Part shown: piece after piece, positions 1-9,161 of the stretch
Numbering within the stretch: position 1 is the first letter of the stretch
How the letters are laid out: every line of letters starts with the position of its first letter
NCBI GenBank assembly: GCA_964293155.1
Contig: CAXYYA010000006.1
Span: 37,845-101,844 of the forward strand
DNA from: JAQVEB01 sp028698105
Lineage (GTDB): Bacteria > Bacteroidota > Bacteroidia > Bacteroidales > Dysgonomonadaceae
Length of the DNA: 64,000 bases
Direction: 5' to 3'
Program-made: the position numbers and the translations under genes
Notes under the pieces: model-generated
Told to the model about the DNA's origin: nothing
Databases searched by the model: none
What the model saw: only the letters and a program-made list of their open reading frames with translations

Positions 1-2363
1 TGGAACGTTATCGGGACCGAAGTAAGTCCGTTCTTTTGGGTGAAGGCTTTTGCTTCACGAATTTCACCGGTTAAGGCATCCCACAATTCCGGCTGTAATC
101 CTTTAACTCTGAAGGTTGCTTCTATTTTTTGTTCTACTGCTGTTTGATTACACAGAAAATAGAAATCCTTATCAGCAATTGTATAATGGATGTAGTCAAT
201 ATTTTTTGTATCGGTATTTGAAACACGAATATCGGGAGAGATATTTTCCGATATCAAGAAATCACGTGCGGAAATTCCCCACGCAACAGTTCCTTTCTTA
301 TATTGCTTTCTTCCTATCGTTTGCGGTTTTTCTCCCCAAATAACATCTGCTAATTGATGAAATTCGTTCTGAGCTTTTTCTCCACCAACCAGGCTAATCA
401 GCCGTTCCGGTTTAAATCCGATAACTTTCGCTCCCTCCGACAACAGAGACTCAACCTTTTTTAAAGCCTCCAACGACAATACCCTGTGATCAGGTAAAAC
501 AAGTACGTTGTATTCTATTCCTCCCGGCACAACCAACTTTCTGTCTTTTACTTTTAACCGCAACAGTATTGTTTCATCCGTGACATCATAATCGAAACCG
601 GGCAATGCACCGGCCGGATCCGATTCCTTATACGGAAACACATTTGGAATATGATCTCCGTAATAATAAAGGACATCAGCTACAAATTTACCATTTTGCA
701 CAACAAACTGTGTGCGATGCAGATAATCAATGAATGCATTTGACTCATTCCACCAGGTAATCTGTGGATTGATGTGCGTACCGGCGAAATATTCCTGTCC
801 CGGAAGCCCCATTTCAATGGGAGATGCGGTAAACGTGTGAAAATAGACGCGATTCAGGCCGGAACAAACCTCGTGATCGAAAGACGGCTTTTGATCGTGC
901 CATAACTCGTCATTCCAGTGCAGGCCTATGGTTGTAAACGATTCTGCTCCTACGATTTTTTTGCCGTAAATATGTGCAGCTGAGGAAGCTTGCTTCACAA
1001 AAAAACGGTTTTCCGGCGTGGGGCGATGAGGTGATGGAGCCCAAAACTCACTCATTACAATATCGCTGAATCCGTAATTTTTTATTCCATCCAAAGGCCC
1101 AGCGTGCGGCCCCGCAGATTCAGGTTGGATTCCTAAATTATATTTATGAGCGTATTGTGCGAAATAAGCATAGTGATTATTTGCAACCAAGTCTGCAAGC
1201 GTTTTCCTGAAATCGGCTAAAAAAGCGTTTGAAACATCAATGTCATCTATTACGTATCCGGCAATGATCGGTAAATATTTTTTCGAGTCGTATTTACGAT
1301 AATTTTTGAATTCTTCTCCGAAATTATCTGTCCAATTCATTCCTCCGCATTCCCAACTATCGGTTTCCATGTATTTCAGTGTAGTGCCAACATGATCCCC
1401 GGCCGCCTTCAGTATAGGATCCACCACATCTTTCCAGTAAAAATCGAAAGCTTTTTTACTCATATAGTCAATTACCATTCCTTGCCAACCTTCACTCGAA
1501 GTTGAAACATCAGCCTTTGTACATGTGTATCCGATTCGCATTACCGTCCATTCTCCTTTCGGTACTTTCCAATTTAATTCCCCGTTATCATTCATCAATG
1601 ACGTAATGTCCATCACGTCTTCTTTTCTGACGATAGACGTTGAAGTATCTTCCTTTTTATCCGTCAATCGTTCCTGTCTCTGGTTATCCAATAAAAAACG
1701 ACAATCCGGTGCGGAACCTCCAAGTTCATGAAAGCCAAGCTTATAATCTAAGAAATTGATTTTCTCTTTTATTTTTTGGCGATTGTTTACCGGAAATGCC
1801 AATACGGCAATATCTTTGTACAATTTGTAATGATTTGGGATTGGCAATGCTTGTGTTATTTCTTTGCCACCCGCAAATTTAGTTTCTGAATAAGTCAGTT
1901 GCTTCGCAGCGTATTCGGGCGTTACACGGGGGCCGCCTAAGTTCCACCCGCTTTGAATGTTAAAACCCATTTCCAACCCCAACCTCCGAGCCTCATCCAA
2001 AGCGAAAACAAAGAGTTTATTCCATTCATCGGAACCATAAAGCGGACCCGCAGGCACATCTTTATTGCCTCTTTGATTATACCCGCCTGCATCAAAAATC
2101 ATCGCTCCCTGAAAATTTTTGGATTTCATGGCTTCCAAATCTTTTGTTATAGATTCACGCGTTACATTACCGTTTAACCACCACCACCAACAATTAACAC
2201 CACTGGATGAATCCGGATTTTTGAAGTTTTCAGACAGAAACTCGTAATTTATTTTCGTCTGAGGTTGAATACTTTTTGAATTATTTAGATTCACACTGCA
2301 TCCCACCGATATCGTCATAAAAAGGGTTGCAAATAGAAATAATTTACTTTTGCCCGTTTTCAT
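1..2363 (-). CDS. GH106-type alpha-L-rhamnosidase-like lipoprotein, 3' end cut by window edge
   Basis: An open reading frame runs from the ATG at 2361-2363 to the window edge with no stop, so about 787 residues are visible and the C-terminus is missing. The N-terminus is a lipoprotein signal with lipobox SVGC (Cys22). Soon after comes a PDSS...CWWWWLNGNVT segment followed by ITKDLEAMKSKNFQGAMIFD, the hallmark opening of GH106/GH106-related proteins. The last visible part reads ELWDALTGEIREA, the typical beta-sandwich motif of this group. Known GH106 members cleave terminal L-rhamnose from pectin or glycans; here that activity is inferred from family resemblance. A -7 box lies 20 bp upstream of the ATG, so it is probably the first gene of its own transcript. 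It is not part of the PUL at 32-50 kb. Confidence 0.8.
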   Translation of the reverse strand, partial: MKTGKSKLFLFATLFMTISVGCSVNLNNSKSIQPQTKINYEFLSENFKNPDSSSGVNCWWWWLNGNVTRESITKDLEAMKSKNFQGAMIFDAGGYNQRGNKDVPAGPLYGSDEWNKLFVFALDEARRLGLEMGFNIQSGWNLGGPRVTPEYAAKQLTYSETKFAGGKEITQALPIPNHYKLYKDIAVLAFPVNNRQKIKEKINFLDYKLGFHELGGSAPDCRFLLDNQRQERLTDKKEDTSTSIVRKEDVMDITSLMNDNGELNWKVPKGEWTVMRIGYTCTKADVSTSSEGWQGMVIDYMSKKAFDFYWKDVVDPILKAAGDHVGTTLKYMETDSWECGGMNWTDNFGEEFKNYRKYDSKKYLPIIAGYVIDDIDVSNAFLADFRKTLADLVANNHYAYFAQYAHKYNLGIQPESAGPHAGPLDGIKNYGFSDIVMSEFWAPSPHRPTPENRFFVKQASSAAHIYGKKIVGAESFTTIGLHWNDELWHDQKPSFDHEVCSGLNRVYFHTFTASPIEMGLPGQEYFAGTHINPQITWWNESNAFIDYLHRTQFVVQNGKFVADVLYYYGDHIPNVFPYKESDPAGALPGFDYDVTDETILLRLKVKDRKLVVPGGIEYNVLVLPDHRVLSLEALKKVESLLSEGAKVIGFKPERLISLVGGEKAQNEFHQLADVIWGEKPQTIGRKQYKKGTVAWGISARDFLISENISPDIRVSNTDTKNIDYIHYTIADKDFYFLCNQTAVEQKIEATFRVKGLQPELWDALTGEIREAKAFTQKNGLTSVPITF

Positions 2364-2383
2364 TTTTTATTTTGTATATTGCA

Positions 2384-2391
2384 CAAATCTA
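2384..2391 (-). promoter_or_regulatory. -7 promoter element of the GH106-type gene
   Basis: The minus strand reads TAGATTTG, a perfect TAnnTTTG Bacteroidota -7 box, ending 20 bp before the ATG at 2363. No good -33 TTTG is visible at 19-21 bp. Confidence 0.55.
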
Positions 2392-2502
2392 CCTTGTTTT
2401 AAGGAAAGAGGAACTTAAAAAGTGATATTTCTTATATGAAATTTGATTTTTTTGAAAGATACTCAACGATCTTATCTCAAAAAAGATTCTGATTTTAGAA
2501 AT

Positions 2503-3171
2503 TTATTCTACGAACCCGGAATAAGCGAGGGCAGCAGAAGATTTCATTTGCGATGACGAACATTGCTGCTCGTCCCACCAGTTTTTCAGGCGATAAGTCA
2601 GGTATGCCGAGCCGGCTCCCACAATAATTCCGCCGAGAACGTCGGAAGGATAGTGTACACCAAAATACATGCGCGAGAAGGCAACCGATGATGCCCAAAC
2701 ATAAGCCGGAACGGCTACGTACCACTCAGGAAAAGCCAGTGTGAGCGAAGTTGCAAAAGCAAACGCCGATGAGGTGTGTCCCGACGGAAAAGAGTGTTTG
2801 GTTAACCACACGCCGTGATTGATAATTCTATCGGGATATGCGGCCGTTGGCCGGGGACGATTTACGGCATATTTGATGGCCGTAGTAAGGATGAGGTTAA
2901 CCCCTAAAGTAGCTCCCGTTGTGATTGCCGTTTGTGTAAGTTTGTCATTATCTTTCAACCATCCCATGAAACCCATCCCCAGTACGCCGCCTATCTCGAA
3001 AACTGCTGCCGAATGCGTGATAAACAGCATACTGTTGTTAAAACCGGTGCCGGCATCAATGTGGTTTATCGGCTCTAACAGGTTTATATCGAGGTTTTGA
3101 GAATAAGCAATATCGGCGTTTGACCAAAGCAACACCGATATTACAACACAAAGGAAAGTCGTTCTCTTCAT
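2503..3171 (-). CDS. PAP2-family (acid phosphatase/phospholipid phosphatase) protein
   Basis: A 222-residue protein with an N-terminal signal or first membrane segment (about residues 5-25) and further hydrophobic stretches. All three PAP2 signature motifs are present: K100-x6-RP ending at Pro108, PSGH at 129-132, and SR-x5-H-x3-D with Ser166, Arg167, His173 and Asp177. The family dephosphorylates lipid phosphates such as undecaprenyl pyrophosphate, phosphatidate or lipid A phosphates at the membrane; the substrate cannot be told from the sequence. It is flanked by RNase R (212 bp upstream) and the GH106-type gene, both on the same strand, with no tight coupling to either. Confidence 0.9.
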   Translation of the reverse strand: MKRTTFLCVVISVLLWSNADIAYSQNLDINLLEPINHIDAGTGFNNSMLFITHSAAVFEIGGVLGMGFMGWLKDNDKLTQTAITTGATLGVNLILTTAIKYAVNRPRPTAAYPDRIINHGVWLTKHSFPSGHTSSAFAFATSLTLAFPEWYVAVPAYVWASSVAFSRMYFGVHYPSDVLGGIIVGAGSAYLTYRLKNWWDEQQCSSSQMKSSAALAYSGFVE

Positions 3172-3383
3172 TTAAGTGGCAGAAAAGAATTATTGATATA
3201 CGTTTTTGATACCTATTTTGAGATGGATTTTGTCTTTTTTTAAGGACGTTTAGCGGGTTGTAGTTCAACGAAAATCCCTATTTATCGGGGCTAAACAAGC
3301 GAGAAAAAAGGCAAAATACGCTCAAAAGAGCATCACATGAAACAAAAAATAAAAAAGAGCAATAATTGTTTGATGATACTTAC

Positions 3384-5531
3384 TTATGCCAGCGTAAAAT
3401 CCAACTGTTTGCGTTCTAAGTTCGCACGCGTAACCTGAATGGTAATCGGCTGCCCTAACCGGTATTCTCTTTTTGTGCGCCGGCCCACAAGGCGATAATT
3501 CTTTTCGTCGAGTTCATAAAAATCATCATCCAACTCGCGAATGGGGATCATGCCTTCCACCTTATTTTCATTTATTTCGGCGTAAATACCCCATTCGGTA
3601 ATGCCCGAAATTACCGCATCGTACACTTTCCCGAGTTTATCCGTCATAAATTCCACTTGTTTGTATTTCACCGAATCGCGTTCGGCGTTGGCGGCAACCT
3701 GCTCCATCTGCGAACAATGAACGCATTCTTCTTCCGTTTCGGCCTGATTTACGCTCTTTCCGCCCTCGGTAAGGTATTTGTCGAGCAGGCGATGAACCAT
3801 CATATCAGGGTAACGGCGGATGGGCGATGTGAAATGCGTGTAATAATCGAACGCTAAGCCGTAATGCCCCACATTTTTCGTGGAGTAAACAGCTTTCGAC
3901 ATGGAGCGGATTGCGATGGTTTCCACCAAATTTTCTTCGGGACGGCCTTGCACTTTGTCCAACAACGAATTTATGCTTTTAGCCACTTCAACTTTGGTAC
4001 CGCCGGTTTTAATTTTGTGGCCGAAACGCAAAATAAAGGTGTTTAGAGTATCCAGTTTTTCGGGATCGGGCACATCGTGAATGCGGTAAACAAACGTTTT
4101 GGCTGTTTTGCCTTTCGGAACTTTTCCCACGGCTTCGGCCACCGTGCGGTTGGCCAAAAGCATAAATTCCTCAATGAGGTGGTTGGCCTCTTTGGATTCC
4201 TTGAAGAAAACGCCCAGGGGTTTCCCGTTTTCATCGAGATTGAATTTCACTTCGTATCGTTCAAAGTTGATGGCGCCGTCGGCGAACCGGCGTTCGCGCA
4301 GTTGCTTAGCCAGATCGTTCAACGTAAGAATCTCCGAGCTGAAATCGCCTTTTCCGGTTTCGATAACGGTTTGCGCTTCCTCGTAAGCCAATCTCACATC
4401 CGATTTTATAACGGTTCGCACGATCCGGTGTTTTTTAACCTCGGCCTTGTTGTTCATTTCAAAAATTACGGAATAGCAGAGCTTTTCCTCTTTCGGACGA
4501 AGCGAGCATACGCCGTTGCTCAGGCGCTCGGGCAACATGGGGATTGTCCTGTCCACCAGATAAATAGATGTAGCCCGCTTTTCGGCCTCCTGATCAATAA
4601 TATCTCCGGGTTTCACGTAATGCGTAACATCGGCGATGTGCACGCCCACTTCCCACGAAGTAGCCGAAATCTTTTTCAGCGAAAGGGCATCATCGAAATC
4701 TTTGGCGTCTTTCGGGTCAATGGTCATGGTAAACACACCGCGAAAATCTTCGCGTTTGGCGATCTCTTCTTCCGAAATGGTATCGGGGATAAACTCGGCG
4801 AATTTTTCCACCTTTTCGGGATATTTGTACGGAAGATCGTATTGCGCCAGAATGGCGTGCATCTCGGTAGTGTTATCGCCCGGTTTTCCAAGCACATCCA
4901 CTACTTTACCCACGGGATTATTGGCCTTTTCCGGCCATTCGATAATTTCTACCACCACCTTGTCGCCGTCTTTTCCGCCGTTAAGATATTCCATCGGAAT
5001 AAAAATATCGTTTGCCAGTATTTTGCTGTCCATCACAAGAAAAGCAAAATGTTTTTCCACATCCAACGTGCCCACGAACCGGGTTTTCGCACGCTCAAGC
5101 ACCTCAACTACAACGCCTTCGGTTTCGGTGCGCTTGCGCTTGGCGAGGAGTTGAACGCGCACCCGGTCGCCGTTCATGGCGTGTTGCGAATTGCGCTCGT
5201 GAATGTGAATGATGTTCCCGTCATCGTCCGGCACAAAAAAGTTTTTACCGTTGCTGCGCCGTTCAAACTTTCCTTCGAGCATTAATCCGCGATCATTAAT
5301 GCGGTATCGCCCGCGCGATGTTTCCAAAATCACGTCCTGGTCGCGTAACTTATCGAGGACTTTCACCAGCACCGTTCGTCCTTCTTGTCCGTGGACATTA
5401 ACGGCAGCGGCTATTTGTTTATAATTGAATTGTTTTTGTCTGTTCTGATTTAGAAAATTAATGATAGATTGTACCAAATCTTTCTTTTTCGGTTTCGTTT
5501 CTCCAGTTGATGGTGTCATTCTTTTAGCCAT
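3384..5531 (-). CDS. rnr: Ribonuclease R (RNB-family 3'-5' exoribonuclease)
   Basis: 715 residues, the usual length for RNase R. Order: an N-terminal winged-helix region (about 15-80), two cold-shock/OB domains (about 85-240), the RNB catalytic domain (about 260-580) and a C-terminal S1 domain (about 635-715). The catalytic DPKDAKDFDDA segment gives the metal-binding aspartates Asp272, Asp278, Asp280 and Asp281, followed by VGVHIADVTHYV. The enzyme degrades structured RNA and takes part in rRNA/tRNA quality control in the cytoplasm. The first residues (MAKRMTPSTGETKPKKK) are basic and low in complexity, as in other Bacteroidota homologues. It is a stand-alone gene; the divergent neighbour is the SDR gene at 5704. 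Confidence 0.96.
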   Translation of the reverse strand: MAKRMTPSTGETKPKKKDLVQSIINFLNQNRQKQFNYKQIAAAVNVHGQEGRTVLVKVLDKLRDQDVILETSRGRYRINDRGLMLEGKFERRSNGKNFFVPDDDGNIIHIHERNSQHAMNGDRVRVQLLAKRKRTETEGVVVEVLERAKTRFVGTLDVEKHFAFLVMDSKILANDIFIPMEYLNGGKDGDKVVVEIIEWPEKANNPVGKVVDVLGKPGDNTTEMHAILAQYDLPYKYPEKVEKFAEFIPDTISEEEIAKREDFRGVFTMTIDPKDAKDFDDALSLKKISATSWEVGVHIADVTHYVKPGDIIDQEAEKRATSIYLVDRTIPMLPERLSNGVCSLRPKEEKLCYSVIFEMNNKAEVKKHRIVRTVIKSDVRLAYEEAQTVIETGKGDFSSEILTLNDLAKQLRERRFADGAINFERYEVKFNLDENGKPLGVFFKESKEANHLIEEFMLLANRTVAEAVGKVPKGKTAKTFVYRIHDVPDPEKLDTLNTFILRFGHKIKTGGTKVEVAKSINSLLDKVQGRPEENLVETIAIRSMSKAVYSTKNVGHYGLAFDYYTHFTSPIRRYPDMMVHRLLDKYLTEGGKSVNQAETEEECVHCSQMEQVAANAERDSVKYKQVEFMTDKLGKVYDAVISGITEWGIYAEINENKVEGMIPIRELDDDFYELDEKNYRLVGRRTKREYRLGQPITIQVTRANLERKQLDFTLA

Positions 5532-5678
5532 ATATCTTATTTTGTTTCACGTAAGTTTTATTATGATTACAACAATAAAAGCGTCTTTTAGTTAGCGCAA
5601 AGTAATAAAAAAGTTCGGATTTAGCTCAAACATTGGGTTGATATTCTTTGAGAAGATGTATATTTAGAACATATTCGT

Positions 5679-5686
5679 TACTTTTG
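5679..5686 (+). promoter_or_regulatory. -7 promoter element of the SDR gene
   Basis: TACTTTTG matches TAnnTTTG and ends 17 bp before the ATG at 5704. The GTG at 5686 that extends the frame upstream is the last base of this box plus two, which argues against it as a start codon. Confidence 0.55.
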
Positions 5687-5703
5687 TGAAAATAAATCGA
5701 AAG

Positions 5704-6717
5704 ATGATGCAAAGAAAAATCCTCATCACCGGAGCAAGTGGTTTTATAGGCAGCACAACGGTTGACAAAGCATTGGATTTGGGTTACGAAACGTGGGCGG
5801 GTGTGCGTAAAACCAGTAGCCGAACCTTTTTACAGGATGAGCGGATCCGATTTATTGAATTGAATTATGCCGATAAGGAAAAACTGAAGACTCAGCTACA
5901 CGCTTTTACTACAGAAAACGGCAAATTCGATTACATTGTGCATATTGCGGGAATCACAAAAGCGTTGCGAAAAACCGATTTTGACGAAATCAATTACCGC
6001 CAAGTCAAAAATTTTATAGACGCGCTTGTTGAAACCGACACCGTGCCGGAAACTTTCGTGTTTATGAGCAGCCTCGGCGCCTTCGGCGTTGGCGATGAGA
6101 AGGGTTATTCGCCCATGCCCTGCAACCATGTACCCGCGCCGAACACCGCTTACGGAAAAAGCAAATTACGGGCCGAAAACTACATGAAAAACATCACAGG
6201 CTTTCCGTACGTTATTCTTCGCCCTACGGGCGTTTACGGCCCGCGCGACAAAGATTACCTCATTCTGATGCGCGCCGTAAAAAACGGCCTCGATGTGGGC
6301 GCAGGATTCAAAAAACAACTCCTCACGTTTATTTACATTGCAGATTTAGTGAAGATTATTTTTGCAGCTATCGAAAAAGGCGTCCACCGAAAAGAATATT
6401 TCGTTGCCGACGGCGATGTTTACACCGACACGGAGTTCAACCGGATTGTGCAACAGGCGGTCGGAAAAAAACGCGTTCTCCGCTTGAAAATACCGCTTTT
6501 CATTGTGAAGCCTGCGGCTTTTGTAACCGAAAAAACAGGTTCGTTGTTGGGCAAAGCCACAACCTTTAATACCGATAAATACAAAATCATGAAGCAACGC
6601 AACTGGGCGTGCGACGTATCGCCCCTGCAAACCGATCTGGATTTTACGCCCGATTACCGGCTGAAAGAAGGCGTGGAAGAAACCGTACGGTGGTACAAGG
6701 AAAACGGTTGGTTATAA
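5704..6717 (+). CDS. NAD-dependent epimerase/dehydratase (extended SDR family)
   Basis: A 337-residue extended short-chain dehydrogenase. The Rossmann glycine motif GASGFIG lies near the N-terminus, and the catalytic Ser (FMSSLGAFG) and YxxxK (AYGKSK) follow at the expected spacing, with RPTGVYGPRD after them. The family oxidises, epimerises or dehydrates nucleotide sugars and related compounds; the substrate is not clear. I chose the ATG at 5704 because the frame's earlier GTG at 5686 falls in the -7 box; a second ATG at 5707 is equally possible. It is followed after 96 bp by dapB, which has its own promoter. Confidence 0.88.
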   Translation: MMQRKILITGASGFIGSTTVDKALDLGYETWAGVRKTSSRTFLQDERIRFIELNYADKEKLKTQLHAFTTENGKFDYIVHIAGITKALRKTDFDEINYRQVKNFIDALVETDTVPETFVFMSSLGAFGVGDEKGYSPMPCNHVPAPNTAYGKSKLRAENYMKNITGFPYVILRPTGVYGPRDKDYLILMRAVKNGLDVGAGFKKQLLTFIYIADLVKIIFAAIEKGVHRKEYFVADGDVYTDTEFNRIVQQAVGKKRVLRLKIPLFIVKPAAFVTEKTGSLLGKATTFNTDKYKIMKQRNWACDVSPLQTDLDFTPDYRLKEGVEETVRWYKENGWL

Positions 6718-6760
6718 AACCTTAATAAAAAGTGAAATATCGTTTTTTTGTGAGCTCATG

Positions 6761-6792
6761 TTGCGTTTTAATTGTTAAAATCATTACTTTTG
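6761..6792 (+). promoter_or_regulatory. Promoter of dapB (-33 TTG, -7 TACTTTTG)
   Basis: TTG at 6761-6763, a 21-bp spacer and TACTTTTG at 6785-6792 fit the Bacteroidota sigma-ABfr consensus. The ATG of dapB follows 21 bp later. An in-frame TTG at 6772 lies between the two boxes and is therefore not the start. Confidence 0.65.
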
Positions 6793-6813
6793 CTATCTAA
6801 AAAATACGGAAAT

Positions 6814-7530
6814 ATGAAAATAGCGCTGATCGGTTACGGTAAAATGGGAAAAGAGATTGAGAAAATCGCACGCGAAATGGGGCACGAAATCGTTTGCACC
6901 ATTGACATAAACGAGGAAACAAAATTTGACTCACCCGAATTTCGCAGCGCTGACGTCGCCATCGAATTTACCTCTCCCGAAAGCGCGCTGAACAACTATC
7001 GGAAGGCTTTTGCCGCCGATGTTCCCGTAGTGTCGGGAACAACCGGCTGGCTTGAAAACCTGGATGAAATAAAGCAAGCGTGCGAAAAAGACGGAAAAAC
7101 GTTTTTCTACGCGTCCAATTTCAGTCTCGGCGTGAATATTTTTTTCGCGTTGAACAAATACCTGGCGCAAATCATGAACCAGTTTCCCGATTACGATGTA
7201 CGCATGGAAGAAACGCACCACATTCATAAGCTGGATGCACCCAGCGGCACCGCTATCACGCTTGCCGAAGATATTCTCGCGAATATCGGCCGGAAAGAAA
7301 AATGGAGCCTGAACGAAACCGAGTCTGCGAATGAGCTTGAAATAAACGCTTTTCGCGAGGGAGAAGTCCCCGGCCTGCACACGGTTATCTACGAATCGGA
7401 AGCCGACACCATCCGCATCACGCACGATGCCAAAAGCCGAAAAGGATTTGCCTTGGGCGCTGTGCTCGCCGCCGAATTTACAAAAGGCAAAAAAGGCTTT
7501 TTGGGAATGAACGATATGTTGAAATTTTAA
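6814..7530 (+). CDS. dapB: 4-hydroxy-tetrahydrodipicolinate reductase
   Basis: 238 residues. The N-terminal NAD(P)-binding motif IGYGKMGKEI, the SNFSLGVNIF segment, the catalytic HHIHKLDAPSGT box and the C-terminal KSRKGFALGAVLAAEF region are all present. DapB reduces 4-hydroxy-tetrahydrodipicolinate in the lysine/meso-diaminopimelate pathway, supplying cell-wall precursor in the cytoplasm. The start is the ATG at 6814, directly before MKIALIGYGKMG; upstream in-frame codons fall in the promoter. lepB starts 26 bp after the stop, so the two are probably co-transcribed. Confidence 0.95.
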   Translation: MKIALIGYGKMGKEIEKIAREMGHEIVCTIDINEETKFDSPEFRSADVAIEFTSPESALNNYRKAFAADVPVVSGTTGWLENLDEIKQACEKDGKTFFYASNFSLGVNIFFALNKYLAQIMNQFPDYDVRMEETHHIHKLDAPSGTAITLAEDILANIGRKEKWSLNETESANELEINAFREGEVPGLHTVIYESEADTIRITHDAKSRKGFALGAVLAAEFTKGKKGFLGMNDMLKF

Positions 7531-7555
7531 ACCAATAATTCCTGAACGGAAAAAT

Positions 7556-9016
7556 ATGAATACATTAAAACAACGCATTTCTTCTGCAACACGCAGACAA
7601 TGGACCTGGTTCGCCGTCCTTTCCATCCTTTGGATTTTGTTCACCTTTTGGGCCGGAAATATCTGGCTGCTGCTGCTTATTTTTCTGTTTTTCGATATTT
7701 ATATCACTAAATTTATCCCGTGGACATGGTGGAAAAAATCGAAAAACCCAACGGTGCGCAAAACCATGGAATGGGTGGATGCCATTGTGTTTGCACTCAT
7801 TGCCGTGTATTTTATCAATACGTTTTTCTTTCAGAATTACCAGATTCCCACCTCTTCGTTGGAAAAATCGTTGTTGGTGGGCGATTTTCTCGCCGTCAGC
7901 AAACTCAGCTACGGGCCGCGTGCGCCCATGACGCCGCTATCTTTTCCGCTGGCACAACACACCATGCCCATTATCGGCGGGAAATCCTATATTGATAAAC
8001 CGCAATGGAAATATCACCGGTTAAAAGGATTCGGACATGTGAAACGAAACGATATTGTTGTTTTCAATTTTCCGGCAGGGGATACTGTGGCGCTCAACGT
8101 GCAGGCATCCGATTTTTATACTTTATCAAAATATAACGCCAACGGAAGCGCAGGTGTTAGAGCGGATAAAAGATCATACGGCAATATTGTGTGGCGCCCT
8201 GTGGACAGGCGTGAAAATTATGTGAAACGCTGCATCGGATTACCCGGAGAAACCATTCAACTGAAAAACGATACGGTTTATATTGATGGGAACATCATTC
8301 CGCACGCAAAAACCGCCCAATTTAATTACATGATCCAAACCGACGGATCGGTTATATCGCCTTCTGTTTTTGAAGAAATGGGCATCAGTAAAAGCGATTA
8401 CATCGGCGTGAATGAATACGGTCAAAATGTGGATAAATATCAGGATTTGACGTCGGTTGATACGTTAGCCGCCGAAAGGTTGGGATTGAAACAGAAAAAC
8501 GGATCGTTCGGCAAACTTTATACGCAAATACCCATGACGGATGCAATGGTGGCAGAAATGAAGGCAAAGCCATTCGTCCTCAATGTGATCAAAGAACCAA
8601 CGCAAGGGGGGTATTACTATCCGTTGAATTACGATACCGGATGGACAAACAACAACTACGGCCCGCTGTGGATACCGAAGAAAGGCGCTACCATAACATT
8701 CGACACCGACGTACCGTACAAAGTGGCCGCCTACGAGCGTTGCATCAAAAATTACGAAGGTAACGATTTTGCTTATCGCGACGGCAAAGTTTACATCAAC
8801 GGACAACCGGCCGATTCATACACGTTTAAGTACGATTACTACTTTATGATGGGCGACAACCGCGACAACTCTGCCGACTCGCGCGCGTGGGGCTTCGTAC
8901 CCGAAGACCACGTTGTGGGGCAGCCTCTGCTCATTTGGCTCTCACTCGACAAAGACAAAAGTTGGTTCGGCGGAAAAATCAGATGGAAACGGCTGTTCAG
9001 AAGTGCGAAAAAATAA
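7556..9016 (+). CDS. lepB: Signal peptidase I
   Basis: 486 residues, longer than the E. coli enzyme (324) but in the usual range for Bacteroidota. There are N-terminal membrane segments at about 17-50 and 73-92. The catalytic serine is Ser101 in IPTSSL, and the general-base lysine is Lys224 in ENYVKRCIGLPGE. The closing box MGDNRDNSADSRAWGFVP lies near the C-terminus. The extra length sits between the Lys box and the GDNRDNS box (about 235-430). The enzyme removes signal peptides from exported proteins on the outer face of the inner membrane. A C-rich palindromic repeat starts at the stop codon and extends into the next gene. Confidence 0.95.
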   Translation: MNTLKQRISSATRRQWTWFAVLSILWILFTFWAGNIWLLLLIFLFFDIYITKFIPWTWWKKSKNPTVRKTMEWVDAIVFALIAVYFINTFFFQNYQIPTSSLEKSLLVGDFLAVSKLSYGPRAPMTPLSFPLAQHTMPIIGGKSYIDKPQWKYHRLKGFGHVKRNDIVVFNFPAGDTVALNVQASDFYTLSKYNANGSAGVRADKRSYGNIVWRPVDRRENYVKRCIGLPGETIQLKNDTVYIDGNIIPHAKTAQFNYMIQTDGSVISPSVFEEMGISKSDYIGVNEYGQNVDKYQDLTSVDTLAAERLGLKQKNGSFGKLYTQIPMTDAMVAEMKAKPFVLNVIKEPTQGGYYYPLNYDTGWTNNNYGPLWIPKKGATITFDTDVPYKVAAYERCIKNYEGNDFAYRDGKVYINGQPADSYTFKYDYYFMMGDNRDNSADSRAWGFVPEDHVVGQPLLIWLSLDKDKSWFGGKIRWKRLFRSAKK

Positions 9017-9161
9017 GCCCCCTCTAACTCCCCCAAAAGGGGAGAACAAGTGGATGAAATCGATTTTTCTTGCCTTAAAATGCAATACTTAAGCAATATT
9101 CTCAGGGAAAAAGACTCAAAGCCCACCAATTCCCCCTATCGGGGGGACAAAGGGGGGCTTT
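9015..9161 (+). repeat. C-rich composite palindromic repeat between lepB and the WbqC-like gene
   Basis: The outer arms are AAGCCCCCTCTAACTCCCCC (9015-9034) and GGGGGGACAAAGGGGGGCTT (9141-9160), which are largely complementary. Each arm also forms its own hairpin: CTCCCC-CAAAA-GGGGAG on the left and TTCCCCC-TAT-CGGGGGG on the right. The arrangement looks like a non-autonomous palindromic repeat inserted in the gap; similar C-rich blocks occur at the right end of the window. The block contains the only possible start codons (GTG 9050, ATG 9080) of the next gene. Confidence 0.7.

Noticed and set aside
116..1731. Short plus-strand frames in the first 2 kb
   Set aside because: They are antisense to the GH106-type gene, which is open through the whole region.
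4077..5285. A 402-codon open frame on the plus strand
   Set aside because: It lies entirely antisense to rnr, has no family-like features and is rich in His/Phe/Arg as expected for the complement of a conserved gene.
5686..5703. GTG start for the SDR gene
   Set aside because: The codon overlaps the -7 box; ATG 5704 gives the normal family start.
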